The notes under the pieces are model-generated. The model searched no databases, was not told where the DNA came from, and saw only the letters and a program-made list of their open reading frames with translations. The position numbers were made by a program, and so were the translations under genes. DNA of 64,000 nt from Valencia hispanica (Eukaryota > Chordata > Actinopteri > Cyprinodontiformes > Valenciidae): assembly GCA_963556495.2 (NCBI GenBank), contig OY747710.1:23811500-23875499 (forward strand), given 5' to 3'. Shown one piece after another: positions 1 to 21,164 of the stretch (the stretch's first letter is position 1; each line of letters starts with the position of its first letter).

Positions 1-1000
1 GTTTACAGAAGCTCTCCATCTTACCTGAGCTTGAGCTATTTTGGAAAAAGGAACGGGCAAAAACAGAATCTAGATGTGCAAGTTGGTAGAGACCCCCATA
101 AGGGTTGCAACTAGAATCTTGAGGTCGATTACAAGGAGTTTTAATACTTCTGCTGGGCGCGACCCATTTAACTTCCATAAATGTTCTCATATTGTTCATT
201 TCTACATGGCAACCAAGTTTGGTTGTTGGCAGACACACTGGAAGTCTATAACATCATTTTTCAGGCACATACCATTCCAGGCAATGTCCCGGTATGTTTG
301 TTGCACCACCACAAGCCACCCCATGACATTTGTGCCGTGATTATCAAGCCCCCTGTTTATTGCCTCTTATATTACTGTTATTATTAATAAATCAAGCAGG
401 CCCGTGAAGCCAGGACAGAATCGTCAGAGGGTAAGGAAAGGGAGGGCCGTCCTAAAAGTGGTAATTGCCTGTGTAACAGTGTGTGCAGCCCCGCGGTGGC
501 CTCGTAAGCGACCCGCTTTATTAGATCGGCCGGTATCGATCGTCGCTGCGCCGGGTTGACTAATCTGCAGGCGGGGCAAAGAGAGAGAGCGGATCGATGA
601 GCCGGGATTCAATCATGTCTGGAAACAGAGAAGGTAATTTATTGTAATCACGGCTGGCTAAATTGGAAAACGTGAGAACAACGCACCCGTGAGGTCCGCG
701 CGTAGAACTACATCATAGGGTGGGGGGTGGGGGTGGGGAGATCCCGGAGGGATGCTCGGTTAAACACGCAGCAGCTGGCCTGTCTCTGGATATAAAACAC
801 AGATTATGAGCCTGCTGGGTGACCTTCAGCTATGTGTCCATGCTGCTCCACACAGAGTGTCTTAAAACCTGATTTTCCTCACCTTTTCACATTATTCACA
901 AATGCACTCCGATAACAGCTGTCTGTCTGAGCAGATTATTTGATTTAGAAACAAGACAAATGGATCAATGAATAAAACGCCCTGCGGGGTGCTGTGGATA
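1..1000. other. FLAD1 downstream flank with CpG-rich block
   Basis: No gene is recognised. Positions ~480-640 are unusually rich in CG and end with ATGTCTGGAAACAGAGAAG (ATG at 615) followed by gtaatt, which could be a short first coding exon on the plus strand. No continuation exon was found. A G-rich run lies at ~718-740. Confidence 0.3.
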
Positions 1001-1055
1001 TCCTGCAGATCTGTGTGTGAAATATGACAAAGGCCAAAACAGACTGATCTGATGT

Positions 1056-1061
1056 TTTATT
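1056..1061 (-). terminator. FLAD1: FLAD1 poly(A) signal candidate
   Basis: AATAAA on the minus strand about 175 nt after the FLAD1 stop codon. It is the nearest canonical hexamer in the right orientation. Inference from position only. Confidence 0.55.
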
Positions 1062-1235
1062 CAGCAGCAGCGCAAACACATTACTGTACTACACACTCTT
1101 GTCGTTCAGTCACATCTAGACATTGTATGGGTTTAATACGCAGAATATCCAAAATGCTGTTATGAGATTAGTGTGAATGTTAATCAGACTTCTTAATTAT
1201 AATGACATTAAAAACAACTAAGAACAGGGACGTCT

Positions 1236-11180
<9,945 letters not shown>

Positions 11181-11359
11181 GGTTGCTTTGCTGAGCTGTG
11201 CTGCAAGTCTCCTCACACGCACCACTGCTCTGTTCAGACTGGGTAGTGAAAAGCTGAGAAGAACAGAACAAAACACAGAACAGGGGTTGGGAATATCAGT
11301 ATTAAATAAAGTCAAAAGCCTTTCAGGTTTAATAAAACTATTAGGGAAAAAGTACAATG

Positions 11360-12052
11360 CATAGTGCCATTCAAAGGTATTTATACTTCTTAAATTTTAC
11401 CATATTTTCTCACAAACATTGATGTATTTAATTGGGATTTTATGTGATAGAGCAGTAAAAGGCAGTGGAGTGAAAAAAATAAATACATTTAGATTTTTCT
11501 TTACTATTAATATATTGGGAAAGTGAGATATAAACTTATTTAATCCCCTTTACCCTGATACATCTAAATAAAATCTAGTGCAGCCAAGTAATTCTTTTTA
11601 GAAGTCACCTACTTAGTAAACACCGTCCACCTGTGTGTAAATTAATCTCATTATAAATCCAGCTGTTCTGTGAAGGACTCAGAAGTTTGTTGCAGAACAT
11701 TGTTGAACAAACGGCATCATGAAGACCAAGGAACAAAACATAAAGGTCTGAGGCAAAGCCACTGAGGTACATAAACCAGGATTAAGTTTTAAAACAATAC
11801 CCTAAGCTTTGAACATATCACAGACCACTCTTCAACCTATTATCAACTGTTCTGTGGTAACTCTGGAGGAGCTACAAAGATCCAGAGCTCAGGTGCGAGA
11901 ATCTGTCCACTTGGCTACTATTATTTGTACATTCCCCAAATCTGTCCTTTATGGAAGAGTAGCTAGAAGAAAGCCCGGAGAAATTTCTGATGGGAAGATG
12001 GATTAAATGTGAAAAGACATAAAGGGGTATGAATACTTTTGCAAGGCACTAT
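11360..12052 (+). mobile_element. Decayed Tc1-like element upstream of FLAD1 coding exons
   Basis: The ends are complementary Tc1-type termini: 'agtgccattcaaaggtattt' at the left and 'gaatacttttgcaaggcact' at the right. The interior has 'tgaaggactcagaag', 'gaagaccaaggaac' and a translated VARRKP-like piece. The same family appears in reverse orientation at 31.4-32.2 kb. No coding capacity remains. Confidence 0.65.
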
Positions 12053-13938
12053 ATGTCATGTTGATGTACATTTTACTGTTCATGAATATGATTAGTCTTT
12101 TTGATAAACACAAGATGACCCCATGTGGACAGAAAATGATGCTTACATCAACATGGATCCACATGGAGCATCTGAAATTATTCCAATGAAGCTCAGGCCT
12201 TCTTGTTCTTCATAATTTGTCACCTACCAAGGAGGATCTTGGAGAAAAGACACGAAAGGACCACAACAGAGAGGGAGAAAGGACAAGGAAGGAAAGAGGA
12301 AGAAATACTGGGATTAAAGGAGGCATTTCAGTTGCAGAGAGCAAATGCTGCATAGCATCACAAATCTACAGTCAGAGCCTGGAGTTCACTTACTTAATCA
12401 AAAATCTATCTTATCCTGTCTTTTAAAGAGAATTTTCTGGATCTTGTTGTAAAACACCATGAGGTTAACAAATGAGGTAGGATATATCTGAATCAAGTTT
12501 ATAAGCTACTGCATAATCACGTTGTCTGCGATGGACTGGCAAACTGTCTCGCCCGATGACCACTAGAGATAGGCACCAGCCCCCTCACAACCCTGCATAG
12601 GATAGACGGAATACATAATGGAGGGATGGATGGATGAGCACATTGTTTTAAGAGACTATTCTGTTTATTACATTAGCACACCAAAATATCTCTCTATATT
12701 CTTAAAGTTTGGTTATTTACAAGACGAAAAATAGTCACCAAAGTAAAACATTTTGTAAAAGGCTGCTCAGAGTTAATTTAGCAATGGATATCCAACCCAG
12801 TTAGCACTAAAACAATCCAAGCATTGCTGGGAATGTGAGGAAAGTGTGAGATTGAAATTATGCACAATAATCACAGAAAGATAGTTTAGGGTTGTCTCAT
12901 GCCAACAAGGTAATAAAAGAGACATTAGATAGATGTTTAATGTTTAAAGATAACTCTGTCAGGTCTTATTATAGCTGTTACTTAAATAACTGTTGTGGAT
13001 TTAACCATCATAGACAAGAAAAAACAAACAGAAAGCAAAACAGAAAAACTACCCAAACCCTGGAGTGAGAGGTTGGGAATGTTGCAGTTCATTCATTCAT
13101 TAATTGTGATCTCCAAATAGTTTTAAAACATGCTAATTTACTGTAAGACGACAGAAAACACATTAAATCTTATGAGTTTGTAGCAAAAAGCTATGAAAGC
13201 AGATAAAATGCAGCTAGCACGAAGTGGTCAAATATAACAAGTACTTTTACATAATTATTCCACTAAAATACCTCACTTGTTCACATTAGTTTGTTTTAAA
13301 TGGCTTTCCTGCTATTTACAGAATAGGACTTTTCTCTAAAAAGATTTATTTAGATTCATTATAATTTTCATTATATATATATATTCCCCCCAGCAGTTTT
13401 TTTTTTATTGAAGAGCTTTTGCATTGTTTATGCTGATTTTGTTGATGAATGCGTGTTTTAAATGACAGCAGTTCATCAAGCTATCTTGATTGATCAACCG
13501 CAAAAAAGTGGCAACATGTTTATCTCATATGCTGCAGTTATGATCTAATATCTTGAACCAATTAACAACTTCATAATTTGGACCAACAATTCGAGGTCAT
13601 ATTTCAGTCTAATGTATTTTTCTAAGCAAACATGAAACTGAGCTAACGCACACTGTTTAATCATAAACTACTACGGAGTCTGAATATCAACCCTTCGGTA
13701 ATCTATTAAGAAATCTGAGCTACCTGAAAACAGCCTCGCTGTTAGATGATTACTTCACCTCCTGTAAGCAGCACAAACGGTGAGCTATACGTACGCTAAC
13801 ATGCTGGTTTAACACATATTTCACTGTCTTTCATCAATGTACGTCTATTTACATCGATTAGTTCATTTTAGAGGCACGCTCGCTGCACCCTAACTATGAT
13901 TTAATAGTAGGACTGAAACTGACATTAAAACCAAGGAA
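12053..13938. other. FLAD1 5' intron, mostly featureless
   Basis: AT-rich sequence between the candidate first exon and the Tc1-like element. Apart from a SINE 3' piece near 12,525-12,640 and a short (TA)n at ~13,373-13,384, nothing gene-like is seen. Confidence 0.5.
12525..12640 (+). repeat. SINE 3' fragment
   Basis: Carries 'gatggactggcaaactgtc' and 'agataggcaccagcccc', the same phrases as the SINE at 28.2-28.6 kb, and ends in ggatggatggat. Confidence 0.6.
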
Positions 13939-13944
13939 ACTTAC

Positions 13945-14170
13945 TCCTGAACAGCATATGTCCTCCTTACGTACGTATCCTTACTGTTGTGACGATGTAT
14001 CGTTAAGGAGAAAGCGACCAATCACAATCAAGAAAGCTTCACTTAACAACCTATCATATTTATGAAGGTGGGTTTTAGCAGTTAGCAAATTCATATACGC
14101 GGAAACGTTTGTTTTCGCTTCAACTTGTACAGCCTTCACATTTAGAACGTCATTATTCGCATTAAACATC
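13945..14170 (-). other. FLAD1: Possible FLAD1 5' noncoding exon
   Basis: A strong donor (GGA, then gtaagt at 13944-13939) lies 2.7 kb upstream of the first coding exon's acceptor on the same strand. The region just upstream has more CpG than its surroundings. Spliced to 11,253 it would place a 10-codon upstream ORF (ATG at 13957-13955, ending in exon 2) before the main AUG. The frame of the Arg-rich leader meets a stop without a Met. The 5' limit is arbitrary because I see no clear TATA or initiator. Confidence 0.35.
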
Positions 14171-14171
14171 T

Positions 14172-15700
14172 AAATTACCACTATCAAAGCACGTAGAGTG
14201 TGTACTTTGTTCCGTATAAACGCAGGCAAGTGGTTTCTACAAAATACAAGAGATGCTAGATGCTAAGAACCTCTTCTTCTCCTTGAGATCTAGCTGAGTT
14301 CTTTATCGTGTGCGCCCCCAGTGGCGAGAGACGCTATGTGCTCCTTACTCACCCCTCTGTCAGAATATCTGGATCTATAATAGTGTACAGTGTAAGACTT
14401 GCAAGTTTGTCATATAATAAATAAATCTCACATTGAATTAAGGAGAATGAGCACATCATTGTTTTTTCAAAAATGCTGGATGAAAATATATTTAGACACT
14501 GTTTCAACTTAGATATGTGATTTAAATTGTGAAAGAAGCAAATAGAAGAATTAGTTTGATATTCAAAAGTGTGTAGTCTTAATAAAATGTTAAGTAGTGT
14601 TGCATTCAGCCAGAAAGCTATTTACCACAAGTCCAGATGATATCCTACAATTTTTTGAAACTCTAGTGTTACTTTAATGTTTTGTTTAGATCTTTATTTA
14701 ACTTTAGTTTCTAAGCCTAGACAGACTATTAACACTTAACACAATTACAGTATAGAACATGCCAACTATAACAACTAAAAAGGCAGCAGGTTGTGTATTC
14801 AAAATTTTTGAAGATATTTTCGGCTTTAAAAAGGAACAGTTCTCATAGATCCATCACATGACAGCAATACACAAGGCAAACAACCATGAAAGACACACAT
14901 TCACACCTCAGGGCAGTTTAGAGCGGGCAGTTAACCTAACACGCATAGTTTTGAACTGTGGAAGGAAGCTGGATTAACTTGAGAGACCCCACACATATAC
15001 AGGAGGAACATGCAAACTCCAAGCAGAAAGACCTCAGCTGACATTTGAACCCAGGACCTTTCTGCTACAAGACAATAGTGCTAATAAATGCCCAACCATA
15101 CAGTCCCCTTTTCTGCTTTATCTTGTTTTATTGTTTTTATAGAATGCACCAGTAAAGTATTCATAACAATTATGAATAGACTGTGGAAAAATAAGCACAC
15201 CAGGATAGATACATTTCTAATACTTGAGTCGTTGGATTTTGGGTTCATGAAGATTAATATAAAATGAACAAGAGAGAAGTTACTCTAAAAATATGTTGCT
15301 TAAAAAAAAAACAAATAAAAAAACATTAAAACAAACGCTAAAGCAGGGGCAGAAATTAGAACAGTTTACTACCATAGCTAACCCACTATATAAAATTCAC
15401 TATTATATTCTTAAAGGTCTATTTAAAATGGAGTCTGGCTTTAAAAATTACTGCCCACCGCCTTGGATACAAAGAACTGTATTTATGCTCTTTTCACATA
15501 AAACTCTTCAACTGTGCTTTATCTATCAAACAAGCAACTTTTTTTATGTTTATGACTACCTGGTATACTTTTTTCATGTATCAGATTATTCTACTCATGC
15601 AGGTGCATCTCAATAGATTTGACTGCTATCAAAAGAATATTTTAAGTAATTTAAAGGAACAGGGGGCAGGATTTGTAAATAAAATAAACATCCATGTCCA
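14172..15700. other. Intergenic spacer left of CpG block
   Basis: No coding signal. One reverse-oriented SINE piece lies at ~14,880-15,080. The rest is AT-rich unique-looking sequence with short A and T runs. Confidence 0.45.
14880..15080 (-). repeat. SINE fragment, reverse orientation
   Basis: The plus strand shows 'aggaggaacatgcaaactcc' and 'acccaggacctttctgctac', the complement of the SINE body (cf. 'gcatggagtttgcatgttgt' at 28,338). Confidence 0.6.
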
Positions 15701-15719
15701 GTTTTTTGATGCTGGTGGG

Positions 15720-16120
15720 TGATGAAGCGTTTTAAACCAAAAAGAATGAGCCCACCCACGTATCGTTCCATTTTCTTAAACTGGCTGTGTGCTGCAAAAT
15801 GTGCTGCAGTTCGGGGCCCGAATTTTCCGCGCTGTGGCGGTGTGACGTCAATTGACACAGCTTGTGCGTTCTCGACAGCTTTAAAAGAGGAAGAAAAATT
15901 GTCGCAGACCTCCATTGATTTAATTGTGAGAATGGATTCTTCTCTTCTGCAACTGGGAAACGGCCAAGGACGACTCTCAGCCCACTAAAAAGTGGCACTA
16001 AGAAAAAGAAGTATGTCACTGTGAAGAGGTATGTTTTTTTGTGAAGCGTTTGTGCATGTTCCCGTGCGGCTGGCTGCAGTTACTTGCAGCGCCGGCCACG
16101 TCGCTCGTGGGGTGAGTTTC
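15720..16120. other. CpG-rich block with perfect CRE, unassigned
   Basis: Locally GC- and CpG-rich in an AT-rich spacer, with a perfect TGACGTCA at 15,843-15,850. Short frames are open on both strands (to ~15,988 plus, ~15,732-16,019 minus), but neither resembles a known protein. It may be a promoter with a noncoding exon or the end of an unrecognised mobile element. Confidence 0.3.
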
Positions 16121-16249
16121 GTTTCTTCATTCTGCCCCCTGCTCCTTTAATTAAAAAACTAAAAACTTAAAATTGTATAATTATTATTATAGGCTATGTA
16201 ATTTTAAATTAAATATTGGATAAAGAATCTGCATTTTCTCTAATACATT

Positions 16250-16350
16250 CCATCCATCACCAGAGGTCATTAGGCTAGATGTTGGGGAACCCTTGGATAG
16301 GTCCCCACTCCATCATAGGGCAACACAGAGACATTAGAAACAACCATGCA
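16250..16350 (-). repeat. Degenerate SINE 3' fragment
   Basis: The complement reads like the SINE tail (tgttgccctatgatggagtg), with the family's gatggatgg end. Weak. Confidence 0.35.
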
Positions 16351-16594
16351 TGCACAATGTGATATTTCATATCAATATCTAGAGCAATTAAAAGTAACTT
16401 ATTAACCTAACCTAAAGGTTGTTGGAGAAGGCTGAAGTACTCGAATAATTCTTTTTTTTTTTCTTTGACTATTGTGAAAAAGTACAGATCTAATCTACTC
16501 TGGATGCCACAAAAAGCAGTGTTGTTTCAATATTTTTGAAACCAAGAGACAATAACACCTGACTATCTTCAAGCAGGTCCAAGGTTGATATTTA

Positions 16595-17104
16595 CTTCTT
16601 AGATCAAACTTTATATAATCAAACTTTATTTATAAACCACTTTTCATACAAAATAGCATCTCAAAGTGATTAAAATGACCCCACATCAACCCCCTCCAGA
16701 ACAAAAACATGATCACAGTTATACCACCCTCCTCCCAACCCATCTCCCATGCAGGCACACACTTAAAAGCAACAGTAAACAAGGGGGTCGGGTCATATGG
16801 GCAGTAGCAGAAGCAAAGAGACCCAGACTTGCCTCTCTCCAGCCGCTTGGACCAGCTCCTCGGGAGGAATCCCAAGGCGTTCCCAGGCCAGTCGAGAAAC
16901 ATAGTCCCTCCAGCGTGTCCTGGGTCTTGCCCTGGGTCTCCTCCCGGTGGGACGTGCCCGAAACACCTCCCCAGGGAGGGGTCCAGGAGGCATCCTGACC
17001 AGATGCCCGAGACACCTCAACTGACTCCTCTCGATGTAGAGGAGCAGCGGCTCTACTCTGAGCCCCCTCCGGATGTGTCTCACTAGTCTAATATACTGGG
17101 ACAA
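16595..17104 (-). mobile_element. Non-LTR retrotransposon 3' end
   Basis: The minus-strand frame 17104-16793 reads RRGLRVEPLLLYIERSQL..., HLVRMPPGPLPGEVFRARP and RPRTRWRDYVSRLAWERLG, the C-terminal tail of a fish LINE ORF. It is followed (lower coordinates) by a 3' end with 'actttatttataaaccactt'. It is 5'-truncated at the start of the 152-bp tandem array. I cannot name the clade with certainty. Confidence 0.75.
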
Positions 17105-18470
17105 CTGGGAAGAAATTTTGAGTCATTTGGTTATGTAACCTGGAAGCTATTGACAAAAAATTACATAATTTTTCATAAAAATATTCATATACAATATTAG
17201 ATTGTAAAAACTGTGTTTAAAACTCTTGTGTATCTCTGGTCTAATATCCTAGAACAACTGGGAGCAGATTTTGAGTCATTTGGTTACATAACCTGGAAGC
17301 TATTGAAGAAAATTTCATAATTTTCCATAAAAACATTCATATAAAATATGAGATTGTAAAAAGAATGTGATTAAAACTGTTGTGTCTCACTGGTCTTATA
17401 TCGTAGCACAACTGGGAAGAAATTTTGAGTCATTTGGTTACGTAACCTGGAAGCTATTGAAAAAAAATTACATAATTTTCCATAAAAACATTCATATAAA
17501 ATATGAGATTGTAAAAAGAATGTGTTAAAAACTCTTGTGTCTCACTGGTCTAATATCCTAGGACAACTGGGAACAGATTTTGAGTCATTTGGTTACATAA
17601 CCTGGAAGCTATTGAAGAAATAAATGAAATATTACAGTAAAATATTAATATAAAATATGATTTGCATTCAAATTGGAAATAAATTGGTGTGTCTTGTTAT
17701 TTGGATGTATAAAGACATTTTAAGATTGATTTGGTGTCACCTTGTCACATGAACTGGAAGCTATTGAAGAAAAACATGAAATATTACAGTAAAATATTAA
17801 TATAAAATATTATTTGGATTCAAATTGGAAATAAATTGTTGTGTCTGGTTATTTAGATGTAGTAAGACATTTTAAGGTTGATTTGTTTGTCACTCAGTCA
17901 AATGAACTGGAAGCTATTGATGGAAAACCTGAAATATTACAGTAAAATATTAATATAAAATATGATGTGCATTCAAATTGGAAATAAATTGTTGTGTCTG
18001 GTTATTTAGATGTAGTAAGACATTTTAAGGTCACTCAGTCACATGAACTGGAAGCAATTGATGGAAAACCTGAAATATTACAGTAAAATATTAATATAAA
18101 ATATTATGTGCATTCAAATTGGAAATAAATTGGTGTATCTTGTTCTTTAGATCTATTAAGACATTTTAAGGTTGATTTGGTGTCACTCATTAACATGAAC
18201 TGGAAGCTGTTGAAGGAAAACCTGAAATATTACAGTAAAATATTAATATAAAATGTAAAATGCATTCAAATTGGAAATAAATTGTTGTGTCTGGTTATTT
18301 AGACGTAGTAAGACATTTTAAGATTGATTTGGTGTCATTCAGTCACATGACCTGGAAGGTACTGAAGAAGACCCCTCACTGTTACAGTAAAAAATTAATA
18401 AGAAATATTACAGATGATTATTTATTTTTTTTATCAATAAATCGGTGTGTCGTGTATCTCAGGTGTCGAG
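17085..18470. repeat. Nine-copy ~152-bp tandem repeat
   Basis: The anchor TGGAAGC (last copy TGGAAGG) recurs at 17141, 17293, 17448, 17603, 17755, 17908, 18049, 18201 and 18353, giving spacings 152, 155, 155, 152, 153, 141, 152 and 152. There are two subtypes. The first four copies carry 'attttgagtcatttggtta'. The last five carry 'aatattacagtaaaatatt' and 'cattcaaattggaaataaa'. The unit is close to nucleosomal length and AT-rich. The sixth interval has an 11-bp deletion. Confidence 0.93.
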
Positions 18471-18714
18471 CAACAACGTATCAATATTTGGGCGTTACTT
18501 TGTCAGAAGATCTCAAAGGTATTGTCTTATTTTCTGGGATGTCTGGAAATGTATTGATGGTCCCTAACCGAAACCACCGCCTTCAGGAGCGAGTCTTCAG
18601 CTGCGATGTATCCGCTCCATGAGAGCAGTTGTCGGTGAGACGTCGGAGGGAGTCTCCGCTTTAATGAAACGAATGTCCGTCGAATATCCAACTTAAAACT
18701 AACTTCACCGCGTT

Positions 18715-18830
18715 CTCTGTCACCTTCTGAGCATCGTAGTTTAATCTAAAATCATTTAAAATCTTCACAAGGGCCGTCTCTGTGCTGTGGTTCACCCTAA
18801 AACCAGACTGAAATTTAGGGCATTATGAGT
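18715..18830 (-). mobile_element. LINE reverse-transcriptase scrap
   Basis: The minus strand translates as [20 protein letters not shown], an RT motif also present ([17 protein letters not shown]) in the LINE at 49-54 kb. Only about 35 codons survive. Confidence 0.75.
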
Positions 18831-19169
18831 GTTAAAAAAATATCTAGTATGAAATATTACTATGAGAAATGAGTGAGAAACCAAAGGTGAGTCTTGCCAA
18901 GGGTGGCATTTATGCTAGAACCGCCTGTGTTGTTAATATATTTTAAGGAACTATAAAGGGTTTCCTCAGCAGATGCACTGATGATGTTATATTAAACTTT
19001 GAACTTGTCTGAGTTGCAAAAACGAAAGACAAATCTTCCAGCAGTGAACAAGAATCACCCGGCTGTCGGTATCTAGCTTTAATTTCAAGAGAAACAACTT
19101 TTGGCTTCTCTTTCTATTTTTGCGCAATCTGCAGACTGGTCCAGGTGCAACGAAGCAGCCAAACACTCA

Positions 19170-19212
19170 CCCCCCCCCCCCCCACACACACACACACGCA
19201 CGCACACACACA
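19170..19212. repeat. Poly(C) and (CA)n tract
   Basis: A run of about a dozen C is followed by an imperfect (CA)n stretch immediately 5' of the promoter-like block. Confidence 0.8.
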
Positions 19213-19224
19213 GGAAGAACCGCG

Positions 19225-19260
19225 GCCAGATGACGTCGCCATTTGTTCACGGAAGTGGCT
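19225..19260 (+). promoter_or_regulatory. Promoter-like cluster: CRE, YY1-like, ETS-like sites
   Basis: TGACGTCG at 19,231-19,238, GCCATTTG at 19,238-19,245 and CGGAAGTG at 19,250-19,257 sit side by side in a CpG-enriched interval. This combination is typical of TATA-less vertebrate promoters. The nearest plus-strand gene is SHC1, 21 kb away. The assignment is inference. Confidence 0.5.
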
Positions 19261-19538
19261 TCTGTCGTGAGCGTGGAGGGAGAGAGGGAGGGGGGTGCAG
19301 CGGCGCGGAGGGGGGAGGAGAAAGGAAAGGCAGAGGAAAGAAGAAGAAGAGGAAGAAGTCGACAAAGACGAAGAAGTTTAGAATTGTTTTTCCAGTTAAA
19401 TCAATTTAGAAGTGGAGTGTCGACATAAGAACCCCTCGACGCGTCGCTCTGTTTACATGACTTCAAGCTAAAGTTTGTGCAGCAACAGGAGGCTGTGAGG
19501 CAGGAGGAGCAGCTGCGGGAAGGGGAGGAAGAGAGCTG
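19260..19538 (+). other. SHC1: Candidate distal noncoding first exon of SHC1
   Basis: A purine- and CpG-rich interval follows the promoter-like cluster and ends GAGAGCTG before gtaagttt (19,539), a strong donor. In mammals p52/p46 mRNAs start at an upstream noncoding exon that splices into the exon holding the p66 AUG. A matching internal acceptor exists here at 40,557-40,558. It could instead be the first exon of a separate noncoding RNA. Confidence 0.42.
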
Positions 19539-20589
19539 GTAAGTTTCTCGTTAAAAGTTAACTGGCCGCACTCCCTTTTTTTGAGCTGACTGCTCGGACG
19601 CCGTGAATCAGCCTCATGCATGTGAAAAGTTTGAGGAACACTTTAGAGTTTGTAATGTGCGCTTAGAAATGCTCTCCTATCTGTGCTTTGAGAAGGGCAC
19701 CATGTTTTCACATTTGATTTAAATGTCTTGTGTTGCGTTCATGTGTTGGACGACTGTGTATAGAAGGTGGGCAGCATTTTATTTCCTAAAGGTTTCATGA
19801 CAGCAGGTCTCAGTTACTCCTGAAATGATCTTCAATCTGCTGCTGGTAACAGTAGTCGCGACATGACATGCTGACAGCCGAAACCTTTTACCATCTTACT
19901 GGGGGGGGAAAATCATCAAAACTATTGGAAAAACATTTCATTTGCACATTTTTTCTTAATCTTTGCTCTAGTAATGTTAATTCAGGAAGTAATCCCTGAG
20001 AATACCAATATGCAAAGTTTTACAATTTCCCCCCAATAGTTATGTAATCCAACCACTTTCATTCAATTGTCAAAGTATTTAAGGAATAATATTGTACAAA
20101 ATCTGATTAACTATGATGTAAAAACTAAGTGACAGAAATGTCCACTGATTTACAGATTTATTCAGTTTCTGTTCCCCCCCCCCACTCCTAATTTCATTTG
20201 TACATTTTATTATCAAAGATAACAGGAGTAAATACAAAAACAGTTTGAAATGATTATATCATTAATATCTGAAAAAAAGGTTAATGAACCCAACATGGAG
20301 CTTTGTAATTGTCCCTATGGTAAATAGTAAATTAACTTACATCAGCCATTTTGTTTTTGTAAATTGAGTTGAATTCTAGCAGCCCCAGCCATTTCTTATT
20401 ACTACCAGAAATATAGAGTCAAGAAATGTAAATCCAATCTGTCTGACAACATTAAGTGGACTAAAAGTTCTCAAAAAGCAAAACAGAATACCCTGATCTA
20501 ACATTCAGGTGTAGATGAGAAACAAAGTCATAGCACTCTCAGTATGGAAAGGATTATAAAGCCATTTTAAAGGGTTCGATGCTTCAATG

Positions 20590-21160
20590 AACAGTAGTGA
20601 TAGCCTTTATACACAAATATTGAAAATATTGAACAATGGTGAACCTTCAAACGAGCAGCCAACTAGCAAGAGCTGCTCCAAAAGTTCAGCTCATCCAGGG
20701 GGTCACAACAAAACCAATAAGCAATTCTTCAGTTCAAGTCAGTGCTCATGGGAGAGATCCAAGACAAAATCACTGCTGACCAAAAAGAACAAAAAGGCCT
20801 TTCTCACATTTCTCCCCAAAATTCTTGATGATGCACAAGACTTTTGGGGAAATATTCTGTGGACTGACAGGCAAAGTTGAACTTCTTGGAACATCTGGAC
20901 TATGTTCAATCTGCAAAATAGCATCCCACTGACAAGTGGTCAAGCAGGTTGGTGGTAGCATGATGCTGGGATAGTTTGTTGCACTCGTGGCAATGATCCA
21001 AAGCACATCAGCAAGTCCACCTCTGAATTTCTTAGAAAAAAAACGGAAATAGTGTTTTGGAGTGGCTTAATCAAAGTCTGGACTTAAATCAAATCGAGAT
21101 GTTGTAGCATGAGTTGAAATTGGGTCACACACTGTTAGAGTAGTAAATCGTTATGGTCCC
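20590..21160 (+). mobile_element. Decayed Tc1/mariner-like transposase remnant
   Basis: Scattered plus-strand pieces match a Tc1-type transposase: FWGNILWTDRQS (~20,840-20,877), a NDPKH-like 'aatgatccaaagcacatcag' at ~20,994, and then a frame resembling 'WSGLIKVWT'. Multiple stops and deletions. Confidence 0.65.
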
Positions 21161-21164
21161 CTTA

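Noticed and set aside
17085..18470. CRISPR-like array
   Set aside because: Units are ~152 bp head-to-tail with diverged repeats and no short constant repeat with unique spacers, and the genome is eukaryotic.
16793..18830. One LINE running from the RT scrap (18.8 kb) to the C-terminal tail (16.8 kb) and interrupted by the 152-bp array
   Set aside because: Both pieces are minus-strand and in the right order, but the QSGFR-type RT and the RPRTRWRD-type tail look like different LINE families.
19101..19409. 102- and 83-codon frames over the promoter-like block
   Set aside because: They translate CA repeats, poly(C) and purine tracts and have no family resemblance.
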